Assembly: GCF_023715205.1 (NCBI RefSeq)
Contig: NZ_JAMBNR010000014.1
Location: 62,001 to 126,000, forward strand
Source of the DNA: Mesobacillus maritimus
Lineage (GTDB): Bacteria; Bacillota; Bacilli; Bacillales; Cytobacillaceae
Direction of reading: 5' to 3'
DNA: 64,000 nucleotides
The position numbers and the translations under genes were made by a program. A model generated the notes under the pieces. The model saw nothing but the letters and a program-made list of their open reading frames with translations, searched no databases and was not told the DNA's origin. Of this stretch, positions 1 to 9,701 are shown one piece after another. Position 1 is the stretch's first letter; the number at the start of each line of letters is the position of its first letter.

Positions 1-1
1 G

Positions 2-694
2 GCTTTTTATGACAATGAACTGATGATTGGCTTCAATTACGGGTTTGCCGGTTTTGACAAAGGCAAAAGCTATCTTTGCTCCCATATGCTTGGCATTCAT
101 CCGGACCACAGGGATAAAGGATTGGGCGCACTGCTTAAACAGAAGCAGAAAGAGAGCGCTTCAGAAATGGGCTACGACTTGATCACATGGACATTTGATC
201 CGCTTGAAAGCCGTAATGCCTACTTGAATCTTTCCAAGCTGCACGCCATTTGCTCTACCTATGTCGAAAATTGCTATGGAGATATGGAGGACAGCTTGAA
301 CCATGGACTCCCAACAGACCGGTTAAAGGTAGAATGGTGGATTAATAGTTTTCATGTGAAGGAATCATTGCAGGTTGAAGCGGAGTCTGCGCTAAATCCG
401 TTTAAATGGGGCGTGTCGGATGACAGCTTTCCAGTTCTCCTAAGTACAGGTTGGGAGGGAGCAAGTGACCCGGTGCTTGTCCCGATTCCGGCAAACTTCC
501 AAACTATTAAGAGCCAAAATTATGAATTGGCCAGGGACTGGCGCTATAAAACAAGAGAGATCCTCCAGACATTATTTTCCCAAGGCTATGCACTGGTTGA
601 TTTTATAAAAGGAAAAGAAGGACTCGTGCATTATTATGTATTGGTTCAAAGACACGAACTTCAACTCAAGCAGAAAAGGTGGGAACAGATTTGA
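2..694 (+). CDS. GNAT-family N-acyltransferase, 5' end outside window
   Basis: The frame is open from the window edge, so the N-terminus is missing. The visible part carries the acetyl-CoA-binding stretch of GNAT enzymes (residues reading [20 protein letters not shown]), followed by a long C-terminal extension. It is translationally coupled to the next gene: its TGA stop overlaps the likely TTG start. Established knowledge: in Geobacillus kaustophilus a GNAT succinyltransferase of this kind sits beside N-succinylamino acid racemase and succinylates D-amino acids for irreversible conversion to the L-form. Inference: this gene does the same. An M20 desuccinylase would be expected upstream, outside the window. 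Confidence 0.8.
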   Translation, partial: AFYDNELMIGFNYGFAGFDKGKSYLCSHMLGIHPDHRDKGLGALLKQKQKESASEMGYDLITWTFDPLESRNAYLNLSKLHAICSTYVENCYGDMEDSLNHGLPTDRLKVEWWINSFHVKESLQVEAESALNPFKWGVSDDSFPVLLSTGWEGASDPVLVPIPANFQTIKSQNYELARDWRYKTREILQTLFSQGYALVDFIKGKEGLVHYYVLVQRHELQLKQKRWEQI

Positions 695-1797
695 AAGTCA
701 CAGAAGTGGTATTGCGCCATATGAAAATGAGAATGAAATCTCCTTTTACAACAAGCTTCGGAACGTTCCAGGATAAGGAGTTTCTCTTATTGGAAGCGAA
801 GGATGAAAATGGAGTGAGCGGGTGGGGCGAATCCGTTGCCTTCCATTCACCCTGGTACAATGAAGAAACATTGAAAACGAACTGGCATATGCTTGAGGAT
901 TTCATCATTCCGAATCTATTAAACAAGGAAATGAGCCATCCCGATGAAGTGTCAGAAACACTATCCTACATACGGAAAAATAATATGGCAAAAGCAGCCT
1001 TTGAAAGTGCTGTATGGGATTTATATGCCAGGCAAAAGGGCATCCCGCTGGCTGCAGCTTTAGGAGGTACGGGCAGCGAGATTGAGGTGGGAATCAGCAT
1101 CGGCATCCAGAATACGGTCGTTGATTTGCTCAACCTCATTGATGAGTATGTGACTGAAGGCTATAAGCGAATGAAAGTGAAAATCAAACCAGGCTGGGAT
1201 GTGGACGTTATAAGGAAAGTCCGAAAGCATTTCCCGGAAGTTCCGCTTATGGCTGATGCCAACTCCGCCTACCGGCTGAAAGATATTGATTTATTAAAGC
1301 AGCTGGATCAATTCAACTTGATGATGATTGAACAGCCACTTGCATCAGACGATATTATCGACCATGCCGTGCTACAAAAAGAAATTAAAACCCCAGTTTG
1401 TCTGGATGAAAGCATTCATTCCTATGAGGATGCGAGAAAGGCGATCGAGCTGGGAGCCTGCAAGATTATTAATATCAAAATTGGCCGTGTTGGCGGGCTG
1501 ACAGAGTCGAGGCGAATTCACGACCTTTGTCAGGAGCGCGGTATTCCTGTATGGTGCGGCGGCATGCTTGAATCCGGAATTGGCCGGGCCCACAATATTG
1601 CCTTAACGACCTTGTCCAACTTTGTGATGCCAGGCGATACAGCAGCGTCGTCCCGTTATTGGGACAGAGATCTAATTCAACCCGAAGTCACCGTTGACAA
1701 TGGAATGATTAAAGTTCCAGAGAAACCGGGACTAGGATATGAGCCGAATATGGAAGCAATCAAGCAATTTACGGTTTCGGAAAAAAGCTATTCTTAA
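691..1797 (+). CDS. Enolase-superfamily N-succinylamino acid racemase / o-succinylbenzoate synthase-like enzyme
   Basis: A full-length (about 368 aa) muconate-lactonizing subgroup member. The catalytic and metal ligands are visible in order: the KxK pair in MKVKIKPG, Asp in MADANSAY, Glu in MIEQPL, Asp in CLDESI and the second Lys in [13 protein letters not shown] twelve bases upstream is possible, but AAAGGTGG lies eight bases before the TTG at 691, so TTG is preferred; it overlaps the stop of the GNAT gene. The family makes o-succinylbenzoate for menaquinone or racemizes N-succinylamino acids. Absence of men genes and the adjoining GNAT favour the racemase role in D-amino acid salvage (inference). 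Confidence 0.82.
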   Translation: MKVTEVVLRHMKMRMKSPFTTSFGTFQDKEFLLLEAKDENGVSGWGESVAFHSPWYNEETLKTNWHMLEDFIIPNLLNKEMSHPDEVSETLSYIRKNNMAKAAFESAVWDLYARQKGIPLAAALGGTGSEIEVGISIGIQNTVVDLLNLIDEYVTEGYKRMKVKIKPGWDVDVIRKVRKHFPEVPLMADANSAYRLKDIDLLKQLDQFNLMMIEQPLASDDIIDHAVLQKEIKTPVCLDESIHSYEDARKAIELGACKIINIKIGRVGGLTESRRIHDLCQERGIPVWCGGMLESGIGRAHNIALTTLSNFVMPGDTAASSRYWDRDLIQPEVTVDNGMIKVPEKPGLGYEPNMEAIKQFTVSEKSYS

Positions 1798-1800
1798 TGA

Positions 1801-1825
1801 GAAGAGAGGATTCTCTTTTTCTCTT
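1801..1825 (+). terminator. Weak hairpin terminator after the racemase gene
   Basis: AAGAGA and TCTCTT arms flank a four-base loop and are followed by a T/C-rich run. The stem is only six pairs, so termination may be partial. Confidence 0.35.
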
Positions 1826-1853
1826 TTAGGGTGAATTTTTTAAAAATTTTGTA

Positions 1854-1881
1854 TTGACTGAATCCAGCTCGATAGTAGATA
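1854..1881 (+). promoter_or_regulatory. Candidate SigA promoter for the M81 peptidase/symporter pair
   Basis: TTGACT and TAGATA are separated by 16 bases, about 80 bases upstream of the M81 peptidase start. This suggests that the peptidase and symporter form a transcription unit separate from the racemase. Confidence 0.45.
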
Positions 1882-1958
1882 TGAAAATATTAGGCATCGA
1901 TTCCATCTAGCCAGAATGAAAGAATTTACTAAATATACATAAGAGGTGAGTGAACAGA

Positions 1959-3425
1959 ATGAAGATTATCGTAGGCCAAGTCACACATGAGACAAATACC
2001 TTTGCTTCTGATGAAACAACGAAAGAGACATTCCAGCTATGGGAGTGGTGCAGTGGAGATGAAATCCTCCAAAAGCACCGGAAAGTCAGGGACTATCTGG
2101 GAGGCATAATTGACCGGGCTGAAGAACTCGAAATCGGCGTCGTTCCCAGTTTTTCTGCGATGGCCTATCCTTCTGGCCTCATTAACCGCAAAACGTATGA
2201 AGAACTAAAGGACGAGCTTTTTAAGCGGATAGAGGGAGAACAAGCTGATGCGATTTGCTTAAGTCTTCATGGTGCAGGCGTTGTCGATGGAAGCGATGAT
2301 ATGGAAGGCGATCTTTTACATGAATTGCGAAAGGTAGTCGGCTATTCCATCCCAATCATTTGTACATTGGACCTGCATGCCAATCTGACTGAAAAGATGG
2401 TCAAGGAAGCGGATGTATTATTAGGGGTTAACTACTATCCTCATACTGATTCCTATGAACGCGGAAAGGAAGCTATTGATGTTGCTGTCAGGGTGGTCCA
2501 GAAAGAAATTCAGCCTGTTATGAGTCTTGCTAAATTGCCGCTTATCATTCCTACCTCAACCACGAATCTGTCTCCAGCCAAAGATATAAATGAATTATGC
2601 TGGCAATGGGAGAAAGATCCGAATGTCATTGACTGTACCTTCTTTCATGGGTTTCCATACACCGATACCGCAGATGTCGGCGTGGGGATTTTAACAATCA
2701 CCAATAATGACACTGAGCTTGCCGAAAACATTTCTAATAGCATTGCGGAAACGATTATGGAAAGAAAAGAGCAGTTTTTTCCGCCAGCACTCGCTCCAAA
2801 AGAAGGCATCGAAAAGGCATTAAGGGTAAACGGAAACCCAATCGTGATCAACGAGACCTCCGATAATCCCGGCGGCGGAACTCCTGGCGATGGGACATAC
2901 CTGCTAAGAACGATGCTCGAGATGAACTTGGAGAACGCCTGCTTTGGCTACATATATGATAAGGAAGTTGTCCAGATTGCTCATGAAGCTGGAGTGGGTT
3001 CAATGATCAAAGTTGAGCTCGGAGGAAAAACCGACTCCTTGCATGGCAAGCCGATTGCAATCACTGCCTATGTGAAAAGTTTGACAGATGGTCAATTTAT
3101 CCAGTCTTCTCCAATGTGGGGCGGATTACGCGTAAACCTTGGAAAAACGGTAAGGCTGCAAGTCGGCGGAGTGGATATCATTGTCTGTTCCGTAAAATCA
3201 CAGGTATTGGATGAACAGGTATTTTTGCTTCATGGAATCGATATCTCCAAATATAAAATTGTTGCACTTAAGTCAAGCCAGCACTTCAGAGCAGCCTTTG
3301 AGCCTTTAAGCAAGGAGATTATCACAGTAGATTCTCCTGGACTTACGACAATGGACTTTACCACATTCGATTTCAAAAAGCTTCAACGGCCCATTTATCC
3401 ATTGGATGCCGTTGTGAAAATCTAA
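1959..3425 (+). CDS. M81 family metallopeptidase (MlrC-like)
   Basis: The protein begins with the family signature GQVTHETNTF and continues with the DUF1485-type motifs CLSLHGAG, TLDLHAN and NPGGGTPGDGT; length (about 488 aa) is normal. MlrC of microcystin degraders is a zinc peptidase, but most Bacillaceae members act on unknown peptides or amides. A GTG nine bases upstream is possible; ATG at 1959 has AAGAGGTGAG at ideal distance. It is followed after 36 bases by a symporter, so a peptide- or amino-acid-derived nutrient is a sensible substrate (inference). Confidence 0.85.
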   Translation: MKIIVGQVTHETNTFASDETTKETFQLWEWCSGDEILQKHRKVRDYLGGIIDRAEELEIGVVPSFSAMAYPSGLINRKTYEELKDELFKRIEGEQADAICLSLHGAGVVDGSDDMEGDLLHELRKVVGYSIPIICTLDLHANLTEKMVKEADVLLGVNYYPHTDSYERGKEAIDVAVRVVQKEIQPVMSLAKLPLIIPTSTTNLSPAKDINELCWQWEKDPNVIDCTFFHGFPYTDTADVGVGILTITNNDTELAENISNSIAETIMERKEQFFPPALAPKEGIEKALRVNGNPIVINETSDNPGGGTPGDGTYLLRTMLEMNLENACFGYIYDKEVVQIAHEAGVGSMIKVELGGKTDSLHGKPIAITAYVKSLTDGQFIQSSPMWGGLRVNLGKTVRLQVGGVDIIVCSVKSQVLDEQVFLLHGIDISKYKIVALKSSQHFRAAFEPLSKEIITVDSPGLTTMDFTTFDFKKLQRPIYPLDAVVKI

Positions 3426-3461
3426 AAAAGATTTCAACATGATAATCTGAGGAGGAAGGGT

Positions 3462-4856
3462 ATGTTTACAGCTGCTATATTAATTTATTTAGTGTGTATT
3501 GTGGGGATCGGGATCTATTTCAAACGCTATGTCAGTGGGGTGGAAGACTTTGCACTGGCGGGCCGAAGTCTTAGTCTGCCGGTATTAGTCGGTACGTTAT
3601 TTGCAACTTTCATCGGCGGTGCGACCGTTGTCGGCTGGACGGGAAGTTTTTATCTCATGGGGATTGATTGGTGGTTTAGCGGGATCGGTGCACTATTAGG
3701 GATTATGGCAGCAGGTTTAGTGCTGGCAGAAAAATTCCGGAAAGCGGAGCAGTTTACGGTCCCTGATATGCTGGCGATGCGTTACGACCAGCGGTCCCGA
3801 TATGTAAGTGGATTTATGATCATCATTGGGGATATTGCTGTTATCACGGTGCAAATACTTGCGATGACCGGAATCTTGGTGACGTTCATCGGATTGGACC
3901 GGCTGCCTGCGATGCTCATTAGTGTTGTATCCTTTACATTGATTTCCTATTTTGGAGGCAGGAAAGGAGTCGCCATCACGGATAGTCTGCAGGCATTCCT
4001 TATCTTTGGCGGCTTGATGACGGGAGTCGGAGTCCTCTATTATACGGGAGGCGGCGTCAGTATGGTTTTTCAATCTCTTCCGGATGACTATTTTCAGGTA
4101 ATGGCGAAAACAGACGGTTTGGGTGTTTTTAATATGGCGATTGCCACTTTCGGGACATGCGCGGTATCACAATCGATGATATTTTCCAGCATCTTTTCTG
4201 CTAAAGACAGCAAGACGGCAAAAAAGGGACTATTTTGGGTCATGCCCCTGGCGTTTTTCGGCTACTTGTGTGCAGCTGGCTTAGGTTACGGGGGAAGAGG
4301 AATCCTGGGTCCCGATGTAGTTCCCGATCAAGTGTTTGCTATGATTGTAACATCCGTACTGCCGCCTTTCGTTGGCGGACTGTTGCTGGCTGTTGTCTTA
4401 GCTGCAATCGTAACATCTACCAATTCCATCCTGCTAAGTGCCAGTATCAATTTTACCCGGGACTTTTATCAGCAATTGATGAAACGGGAGGTTTCGAGTA
4501 TAGAGCTTCGCAGGGCAGGCCAAATCGCTGTTGCTGTATTTGCGGCTCTTAGTTTCCTGCTTGCCTTCCTGATGCCAAGTATTGTTACAGCCATTGTGTT
4601 TGCCTATACTATGTACACAGCAGGCCTGCTCATTCCAATGTATGTAGGATTCATGTGGAAAGGGGCAACAGCAACAGCCGGATTTTTAAGTATCTTGGGA
4701 GGGGGAGGAACTGCCCTTATATGGTATATTTTAAACCAGCCTTTTGGACTACCTCCAATGGTTCCGTCGCTGATAGTCTCATTATTAACGATTACACTAG
4801 TCAGTGCTTTCACGAGAAAACCATCAGTGGAACAGTTGCGAGTGTTTGATGCATAA
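3462..4856 (+). CDS. Sodium:solute symporter family protein
   Basis: A 464-aa protein made almost entirely of hydrophobic segments (about 12-13), with the SSS-family features GRSLSLPVLVGTLFATFIGG in the early helices and a VLAAIVTSTNSILLSAS segment in the middle. It sits in the inner membrane and couples solute uptake to sodium. AGGAGGAAGG precedes the ATG. Co-location with the M81 peptidase suggests that it imports that enzyme's substrate; the solute cannot be read from sequence. Confidence 0.85.
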   Translation: MFTAAILIYLVCIVGIGIYFKRYVSGVEDFALAGRSLSLPVLVGTLFATFIGGATVVGWTGSFYLMGIDWWFSGIGALLGIMAAGLVLAEKFRKAEQFTVPDMLAMRYDQRSRYVSGFMIIIGDIAVITVQILAMTGILVTFIGLDRLPAMLISVVSFTLISYFGGRKGVAITDSLQAFLIFGGLMTGVGVLYYTGGGVSMVFQSLPDDYFQVMAKTDGLGVFNMAIATFGTCAVSQSMIFSSIFSAKDSKTAKKGLFWVMPLAFFGYLCAAGLGYGGRGILGPDVVPDQVFAMIVTSVLPPFVGGLLLAVVLAAIVTSTNSILLSASINFTRDFYQQLMKREVSSIELRRAGQIAVAVFAALSFLLAFLMPSIVTAIVFAYTMYTAGLLIPMYVGFMWKGATATAGFLSILGGGGTALIWYILNQPFGLPPMVPSLIVSLLTITLVSAFTRKPSVEQLRVFDA

Positions 4857-4878
4857 GGGGACGGTTCCCGTTGCTTCC
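4854..4878 (+). repeat. Possible REP-like scrap (AGGGGACGGTTCCCGTTGC)
   Basis: The GGGGACGGTTCCCG palindromic motif resembles repeats scattered in Bacillus genomes near REP-associated transposases. Only one copy is seen here, so this is a resemblance only. Confidence 0.3.
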
Positions 4879-4893
4879 AGAATAAGCTGAAAT

Positions 4894-4932
4894 AAAAAAA
4901 CCTCCTTTGGTTAGTGCCAAAGGGGGTCTTTT
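4894..4932. terminator. Bidirectional terminator
   Basis: ACCTCCTTTGG pairs with CCAAAGGGGGT around a six-base loop, with an A-run on the left and a T-run on the right. It can serve both the symporter gene and the convergent adenine deaminase gene. Confidence 0.75.
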
Positions 4933-6701
4933 AGTGTATCTTAAGCTTGTACTGGATATGCGTGAATTTTTTAACATCAAATAAGCCCATGTCTGTTAAT
5001 TTTAGGTCAGGAATAACAGGAAGTGCCAAGAAAGAAAGGGTCAGGAAAGGGTTGAATTCTTTTGATGCCTCTATAAATTTTAATCCTTTTTTCAGTTTGA
5101 GTAACTCGCTGTATACCTTTTCGGCTGGCTCACCAGATATTAAGCCTGCAATTGGCAAGGCTAAAGAGGCGATTACTTTTTCACTTTCGACAATTACTAA
5201 TCCTCCGCCCATCTTTTTTATCGTTTCTATTGCAAATAACATATCCTTGTCATTCGTTCCAGCTGTAATAATATTATGCGAGTCATGAGCAATGGTAGTT
5301 GCGAGTGCACCCTTTTGCATACCTAATCCCTTTACGATTCCTAAGCCTATATGTCCGGTCCTGTGATGCCTCTCGATAACGGCGAGCTTCAGCTGGTCCC
5401 GCTCGATTGAAGGCTGGAAGCACTTATTTATAACTTCAACCTTTTCTACCAGGTGTTTCGTGACTAAACTATTTGGGATGATTTCAATAACATGAGCCGA
5501 GTTACTTTCCTCCAGCTGGATTTGCAGCTGTTCTGAAGTAACCTCCTCCATTTTAATACTGCTCAGTAACGATTGGCCTGGCTTTACTTCATAACCATCC
5601 TGATCTAGGTATTTACCGTTTTGGGCAATTATTTTTCCAGCTGAATAGACTTCCTCGATTTCAACCTGAGTTAAATCTGTTAACAGTAAAAAATCTGCAT
5701 CATACCCTGGAGCAATTGCCCCCTTGTTCTGCAATCCATAACATTCTGCAGCACTAAATGAAGCCATTTGGATCGCGGTAATGGGATCCACTCCATGTTG
5801 AATAGCCATTTTTACATTGTGGTTTATACTTCCTTCGTACAGTAAGTCATCTAAATGTTTATCATCTGTTCCAAATAAACAGCGCCGGGCATTTTTATCC
5901 GTAACTACATCAATCAATTGTAAGCAAGTCTTTAGCTACTGATCCTTGTCTAATGATCAGGTACATTCCTCTTTGCAGACGGTCCTTGGCTTCACTAACA
6001 GATATAGCTTCATGATCCGTTTTGATTCCTGCGGTCGTATAGACATTAATGGCATCTTGATCTAATCCTGCAGCATGACCATCTATTTTAACTCCTCGTG
6101 CCCTGGCAGCTTCTAGTTTTTTTAACATACTTTCCTCTGCATGGGAGACAGAAGGAAAATCCATAACCTCACCCAGGCCTAAAACTCTTGGATGGTTATA
6201 AAATGGAGCTAAATCTTCTGCAGTTAAAACTGCAACAGCATGTTCAAAAGGTGTTGCTGGTACACATGAAGGTACCATGATGTATAGATTTAGGGGGAGA
6301 TTTTCCGAACTATCCAACATATATTGAATCCCCTCAGCCCCTGCAACATTCGCGATTTCATGAGGATCGGCGATAATCGTTGTCACACCGTGAGGCAACA
6401 CGGCCTTAGCAAATTCCTTTGGTGTAACCATGGAGGATTCGATATGTACGTGGCTATCGATAAATGAAGGACAAATATATTTTCCTTTTGCATCAATAAT
6501 TTGTTCGCCGTCATATTCACCAATGCCTACAAAGACACCGTCTTGGATAGCAATGTCAGCTTCAATTATACCCTGATTGAATACATCGATAATTTTACCG
6601 TTCTTAATGACTAATTCTGCTTTTCTTCTTTTGGCTGCAGCTTCTATCCTGCTCTTTAAACGTTCCTTCGATTCCTTCTGAATATATTGGTTTTCATCCA
6701 T
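4931..6701 (-). pseudogene. ade: Adenine deaminase, broken by a one-base frameshift
   Basis: Two abutting frames together give a complete adenine deaminase (about 590 aa). The N-part (to about 5910) has the amidohydrolase metal motif DSHVHIESSM, ADPHEIANV and GHAAG. The C-part (from about 5917) has GTDDKHLDDLLYEGS and TIAHDSHNI. At 5917-5925 the minus strand reads CTTACAATTGATTGATG; removing one A restores LLTLIDVV, so a single base is inserted without a long homopolymer. The enzyme converts adenine to hypoxanthine. The start is the ATG at 6701, ten bases after AAAGGA. It could be a genuine loss of function or a sequencing error. Confidence 0.88.
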
Positions 6702-6719
6702 TGAAAAATGTTCCTTTTT

Positions 6720-7012
6720 ATGTGTTATCAAAAAACACTCAGTTATTTCTTCTTTCTTTTAAGTCATAGGATAGTCCAATAAGCTTTTTGACATCTAACG
6801 TTGAGTCTAACTAATTTTATTGTCTTAACTTATAGTTCATTTAATCATTATTCATTTAGTAATACAAAAAATAGTATAAAGACAGCTGTTTTAGTTGTCC
6901 CCGAGCCTTTTAAGAAAACAATCTTGTTCACTATCCAACGTGTTGATGGATGTGGTGCCGGTCAAGCTGGGAAGCGAAACTTTGAACAAGATTTGCCAGT
7001 TGAATGTAACAT
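6720..7012. other. Intergenic stretch without a recognised gene
   Basis: A 78-codon open frame on the plus strand (6801-7037) has no clear ribosome site or recognised similarity. I do not call it as a gene. No purine-riboswitch core was recognised upstream of ade. Confidence 0.5.
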
Positions 7013-7049
7013 AAAGGAAAGCTCACGCAATAAGTGAGCTTTCCTTTTT
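7013..7049. terminator. Hairpin terminator
   Basis: AAAGGAAAGCTCAC pairs with GTGAGCTTTCCTTTT around a seven-base loop. It is followed by T-rich DNA on the plus side and can also stop the amidase transcript arriving from the right. Confidence 0.7.
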
Positions 7050-7158
7050 ATTTGCCAATATTACTGTCAGATTCAGATAATTTATCACCATTGAACGCTT
7101 ATGTGCCCCATGCTAAAGGCCTCCATTAAAAGTATAATCATCCAGTAGCATAGGAAAC

Positions 7159-8583
7159 CTATAGAGGGATTGCTCCTGACAATGCTGGTTTCCTCCCCTT
7201 TAAGGGATTTGTCTTTTCCAACGCATAGGCCACATTCAATACATTTTCCTCCTTGAAAGCCGGCCCCATGATTTGCAGTCCTACAGGCAGTCCATCCTGG
7301 ATCCCGCAAGGAATGCTTATAGCCGGAAGCCCGGTCAGATTTCCAGGGCCGGTGAACCGGATAACCTCGTCAAGGAAACTCAATTGTTTGCCATTGATGC
7401 TTACCGTACTCTCGCCAATATTATTAGGAAGGAATGGGAGTGTCGGTGTGATCAGCACATCAATGCCCTCAAAAACTTTGGCGAAATCATTGTCCAATTG
7501 GCGGCGGATTTGCTGGGCCTTCAGGTAATCTACCGATGAGATCAGCTCGCCGAACTCCAATAGGAAGCGGACATCATCCCCGAAGTTCGCTGGCTGTTTG
7601 ACCAGGTTGTCATGGTGGATTGCGCTGGCTTCTGAAGTGATCGTGACCAGTTCGGCAAATTCAGAGAATTGCAGAGCCGGAAGTTTGACTGTTTCAATCC
7701 TGGCACCTAATCTTTCAAGTACATGTATGGCTCCTCGTACTGTATCCTCGACTTTTTTATCAACGTTTTTGAAGAAATATTCTTCATTGATGCCAATCAC
7801 GGTGCCGTTTAGGTTTTCGGATAATAAGGATGTAAAGTTCTTTGATGGAGTATTGACTGAAGTCGGGTCTTGAGGGTCATAACCTGAAAGAGTTTCAAGA
7901 AGCAAGGCAGCATCGTAAACGGTTTTTGTCATTGGACCAATATGGTCTAGAGACCATGATAAAGGGAAGCAGCCATATTTGCTTATTCTTCCATGAGTCG
8001 GCTTCAGGCCGATGATCCCACATGCTGAAGCAGGGATTCGAATGGAGCCTCCCGTGTCTGTTCCAAGGGAAGCGATGGTCATGTCGGCAGCAACTGCAGC
8101 ACCCGAACCGCCGCTCGAACCGCCTGGAATCTTGGTGAGGTCCCAAGGGTTATGGCAGGCGCCAAAATGGGGATTCGTTGTGGTTGCACCCCAAGCGTAT
8201 TCATGCATGTTCAGTTTGCCGGTGAAAACAACGCCTTCTTGTTTCAATTTGGATACAACAGTTGCATCATAGTCAGGAACGAAGTCTTGATGGATTTTCG
8301 ACCCGAGAGTCACTCTCTCTCCCTTGAAGTACAGGATGTCCTTTAAGGCCATTGGGATGCCGTGAAGAGGGCCTCGATAATCGCCATTCATAATCTCGCT
8401 TTCTGCCCTAGCGGCTTCCTGGATCGCTTTTTCCCGATCGATTTCAATATACGCGTTGACCTGTTCATTATTTGATTCTGCCTTGGTCAAGACAGCATTG
8501 GCAAGTTCGACTGGTGATATCTGCTTATCGCGCAATAAGGGAGATAATTCCTGAATCGATTTTGCTGGCAATTCCTGATTCAT
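7159..8583 (-). CDS. Amidase (amidase-signature family)
   Basis: A 474-aa amidase with the Lys-cisSer-Ser triad region visible: Lys in MALKDIL, then the glycine/serine loop GGSSGGSGAAVAA and GTDTGGSIRIPA. Length fits GatA/AtzE-type amidases, but no gatB or gatC lies nearby, so this is not the Glu-tRNA amidotransferase. GGAGGTGA stands eight bases before the ATG. Its start overlaps the stop of the 59-aa gene upstream, implying translational coupling and a two-subunit enzyme like AtzE/AtzG (inference). The substrate is unknown. Confidence 0.88.
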   Translation of the reverse strand: MNQELPAKSIQELSPLLRDKQISPVELANAVLTKAESNNEQVNAYIEIDREKAIQEAARAESEIMNGDYRGPLHGIPMALKDILYFKGERVTLGSKIHQDFVPDYDATVVSKLKQEGVVFTGKLNMHEYAWGATTTNPHFGACHNPWDLTKIPGGSSGGSGAAVAADMTIASLGTDTGGSIRIPASACGIIGLKPTHGRISKYGCFPLSWSLDHIGPMTKTVYDAALLLETLSGYDPQDPTSVNTPSKNFTSLLSENLNGTVIGINEEYFFKNVDKKVEDTVRGAIHVLERLGARIETVKLPALQFSEFAELVTITSEASAIHHDNLVKQPANFGDDVRFLLEFGELISSVDYLKAQQIRRQLDNDFAKVFEGIDVLITPTLPFLPNNIGESTVSINGKQLSFLDEVIRFTGPGNLTGLPAISIPCGIQDGLPVGLQIMGPAFKEENVLNVAYALEKTNPLKGRKPALSGAIPL

Positions 8584-8759
8584 GATTGGTCACCTCCGGG
8601 TACATGTTTTAGGCCAATGTCATAAGCAGCGCCATTGGCTTGATCCAAATTCTTTTTCATTTGCTGGAAGGCTTCCCACTGTGCTGTTAAAAGGCCAATG
8701 TGGTGTTCAGGTACGGTTAAGCCTTTGTCTTTCAAGGTTTTCAGGATATGCTCCGTCAT
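8580..8759 (-). CDS. Small GatC/AtzG-like partner of the amidase
   Basis: A 59-aa protein whose stop overlaps the amidase start (ATGA). The ATG at 8759 follows AAAGGAGGCACTT, a strong ribosome site. It is helical, with a middle segment LLTAQWEAFQQMKKNLDQ and an Asp/Gly-rich end (HVPGGDQS), the general plan of GatC and of the DUF4089/AtzG amidase partners. Similarity to those families is my reading of pattern and context, not a proven match. Confidence 0.6.
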   Translation of the reverse strand: MTEHILKTLKDKGLTVPEHHIGLLTAQWEAFQQMKKNLDQANGAAYDIGLKHVPGGDQS

Positions 8760-8804
8760 ATAAGTGCCTCCTTTGAATTTTATTGTATGCCCACATTCCT
8801 TCAA

Positions 8805-9560
8805 TCGGTCTCAGTCCAAAGTAGGTCCCTGCGAAGCTCTTTAGGACCATGTAACACTTTTAATTGTTTTGTGCTTCAAAGCACGATCATTCCTTCTTGC
8901 ATAATGGATTAGCCTTACGATTTATGTAACAATCTTGCAGCTTTGTATAAGGCTTCAATGTAGTGAATGATTGCCATCGTCACTCAGTGCGTACAGTTTT
9001 TTGGACGAAAATTCCCAAAGCGTTAGTTTCAATCAAATGTTGTGAAAAATTTCCACACATTCTTTTGAGTCTGCTCCATGTTTCAGCTATCCCCCCCTTT
9101 GATTCCTTCAATTTATCCAAGTTGTAAAAAATAATATGTTTCCATCATGTATTATTTTAACTGAAAATTCTGATTTTTGAAATGATTAGTTCGTTAATAT
9201 AAAAAAACATTTCTTCGTTCTTAAGAAATTACCGAATGCACTTTGTACTGCTATATACTAAGCGACCGCCTGACTTTCAGTTGATATTATATGCCCACGA
9301 ATAATAATACTTATTTTGATGGGAAACAAATAGTAAAAGGCCTAACAGCTCCTTTTTTCCGCCAAAGACGAAAAGAGCTACTGTGAATAGGAACTATTTG
9401 CTAAGTAAACACTTTGTTAGGGGTTGGAAAATCTGTATTGATAGTAATGTGTCGTTTATATTTATTAATCTTACTAGTAGTAGGAGAAATCGTCTCTTTT
9501 ATTTAATAAAATCACCCAATAAACTTCCCAATCAGCTCAATCAGCCTCAGCAACTCTCTT
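8805..9560. other. Long intergenic region, no gene recognised
   Basis: About 750 bases of A+T-rich DNA with stops in all frames. Upstream signals for the amidase pair may lie near 8800-8900, but I cannot define them. Nothing else is supported. Confidence 0.5.
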
Positions 9561-9660
9561 CTAAACGTTTAGTAATCATTGTTGTTGACTCAATTATGGA
9601 TGAAGCGTTACAGTCTATTCTTCAGCAAAATAAGGTACCTGCCTTAAACCTTCTGATACA
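9440..9660 (+). pseudogene. Fragment of an alkaline-phosphatase-superfamily protein (5' region only)
   Basis: The plus-strand frame 9383-9679 contains RLVIIVVDSIMDEALQSIL followed by QQNKVPALNLLIQ. This matches the first beta strand and metal-site Asp region (VVDS) of Bacillus type I phosphodiesterase/alkaline phosphatase family proteins. Similarity stops at about 9660, and the rest of the enzyme (several hundred residues) is absent. There is no ribosome site at the frame start. Recognition is from family pattern only. Confidence 0.5.
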
Positions 9661-9701
9661 ACTCCACCACCGGTTTTAGGATCATATAAGTTTCTAGTCA
9701 T
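9615..9701 (-). other. 28-codon reading frame with a strong ribosome site; probable 5' stub of a lost gene
   Basis: ATG at 9701 is preceded by TAGGAGGATAATTTT, an excellent ribosome site, and reads MTRNLYDPKTGGGVV before running into the reverse complement of the phosphatase fragment and stopping. The first fifteen codons are probably the true beginning of a gene whose remainder was deleted, but translation of a short peptide cannot be excluded. Confidence 0.4.

Noticed and set aside
4947-5288. 113-codon plus-strand frame
   Set aside because: Lies wholly within the adenine deaminase coding region on the other strand.
6702-6800. Purine riboswitch upstream of ade
   Set aside because: None of the conserved loop and junction motifs of the purine aptamer could be found.
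6801-7037. 78-codon plus-strand frame as a gene
   Set aside because: No ribosome site, no recognisable motif, and it ends inside the terminator hairpin.
7085-7309. 74-codon minus-strand frame downstream of the amidase
   Set aside because: It overlaps the amidase C-terminus in another frame and has no start signal or family match.
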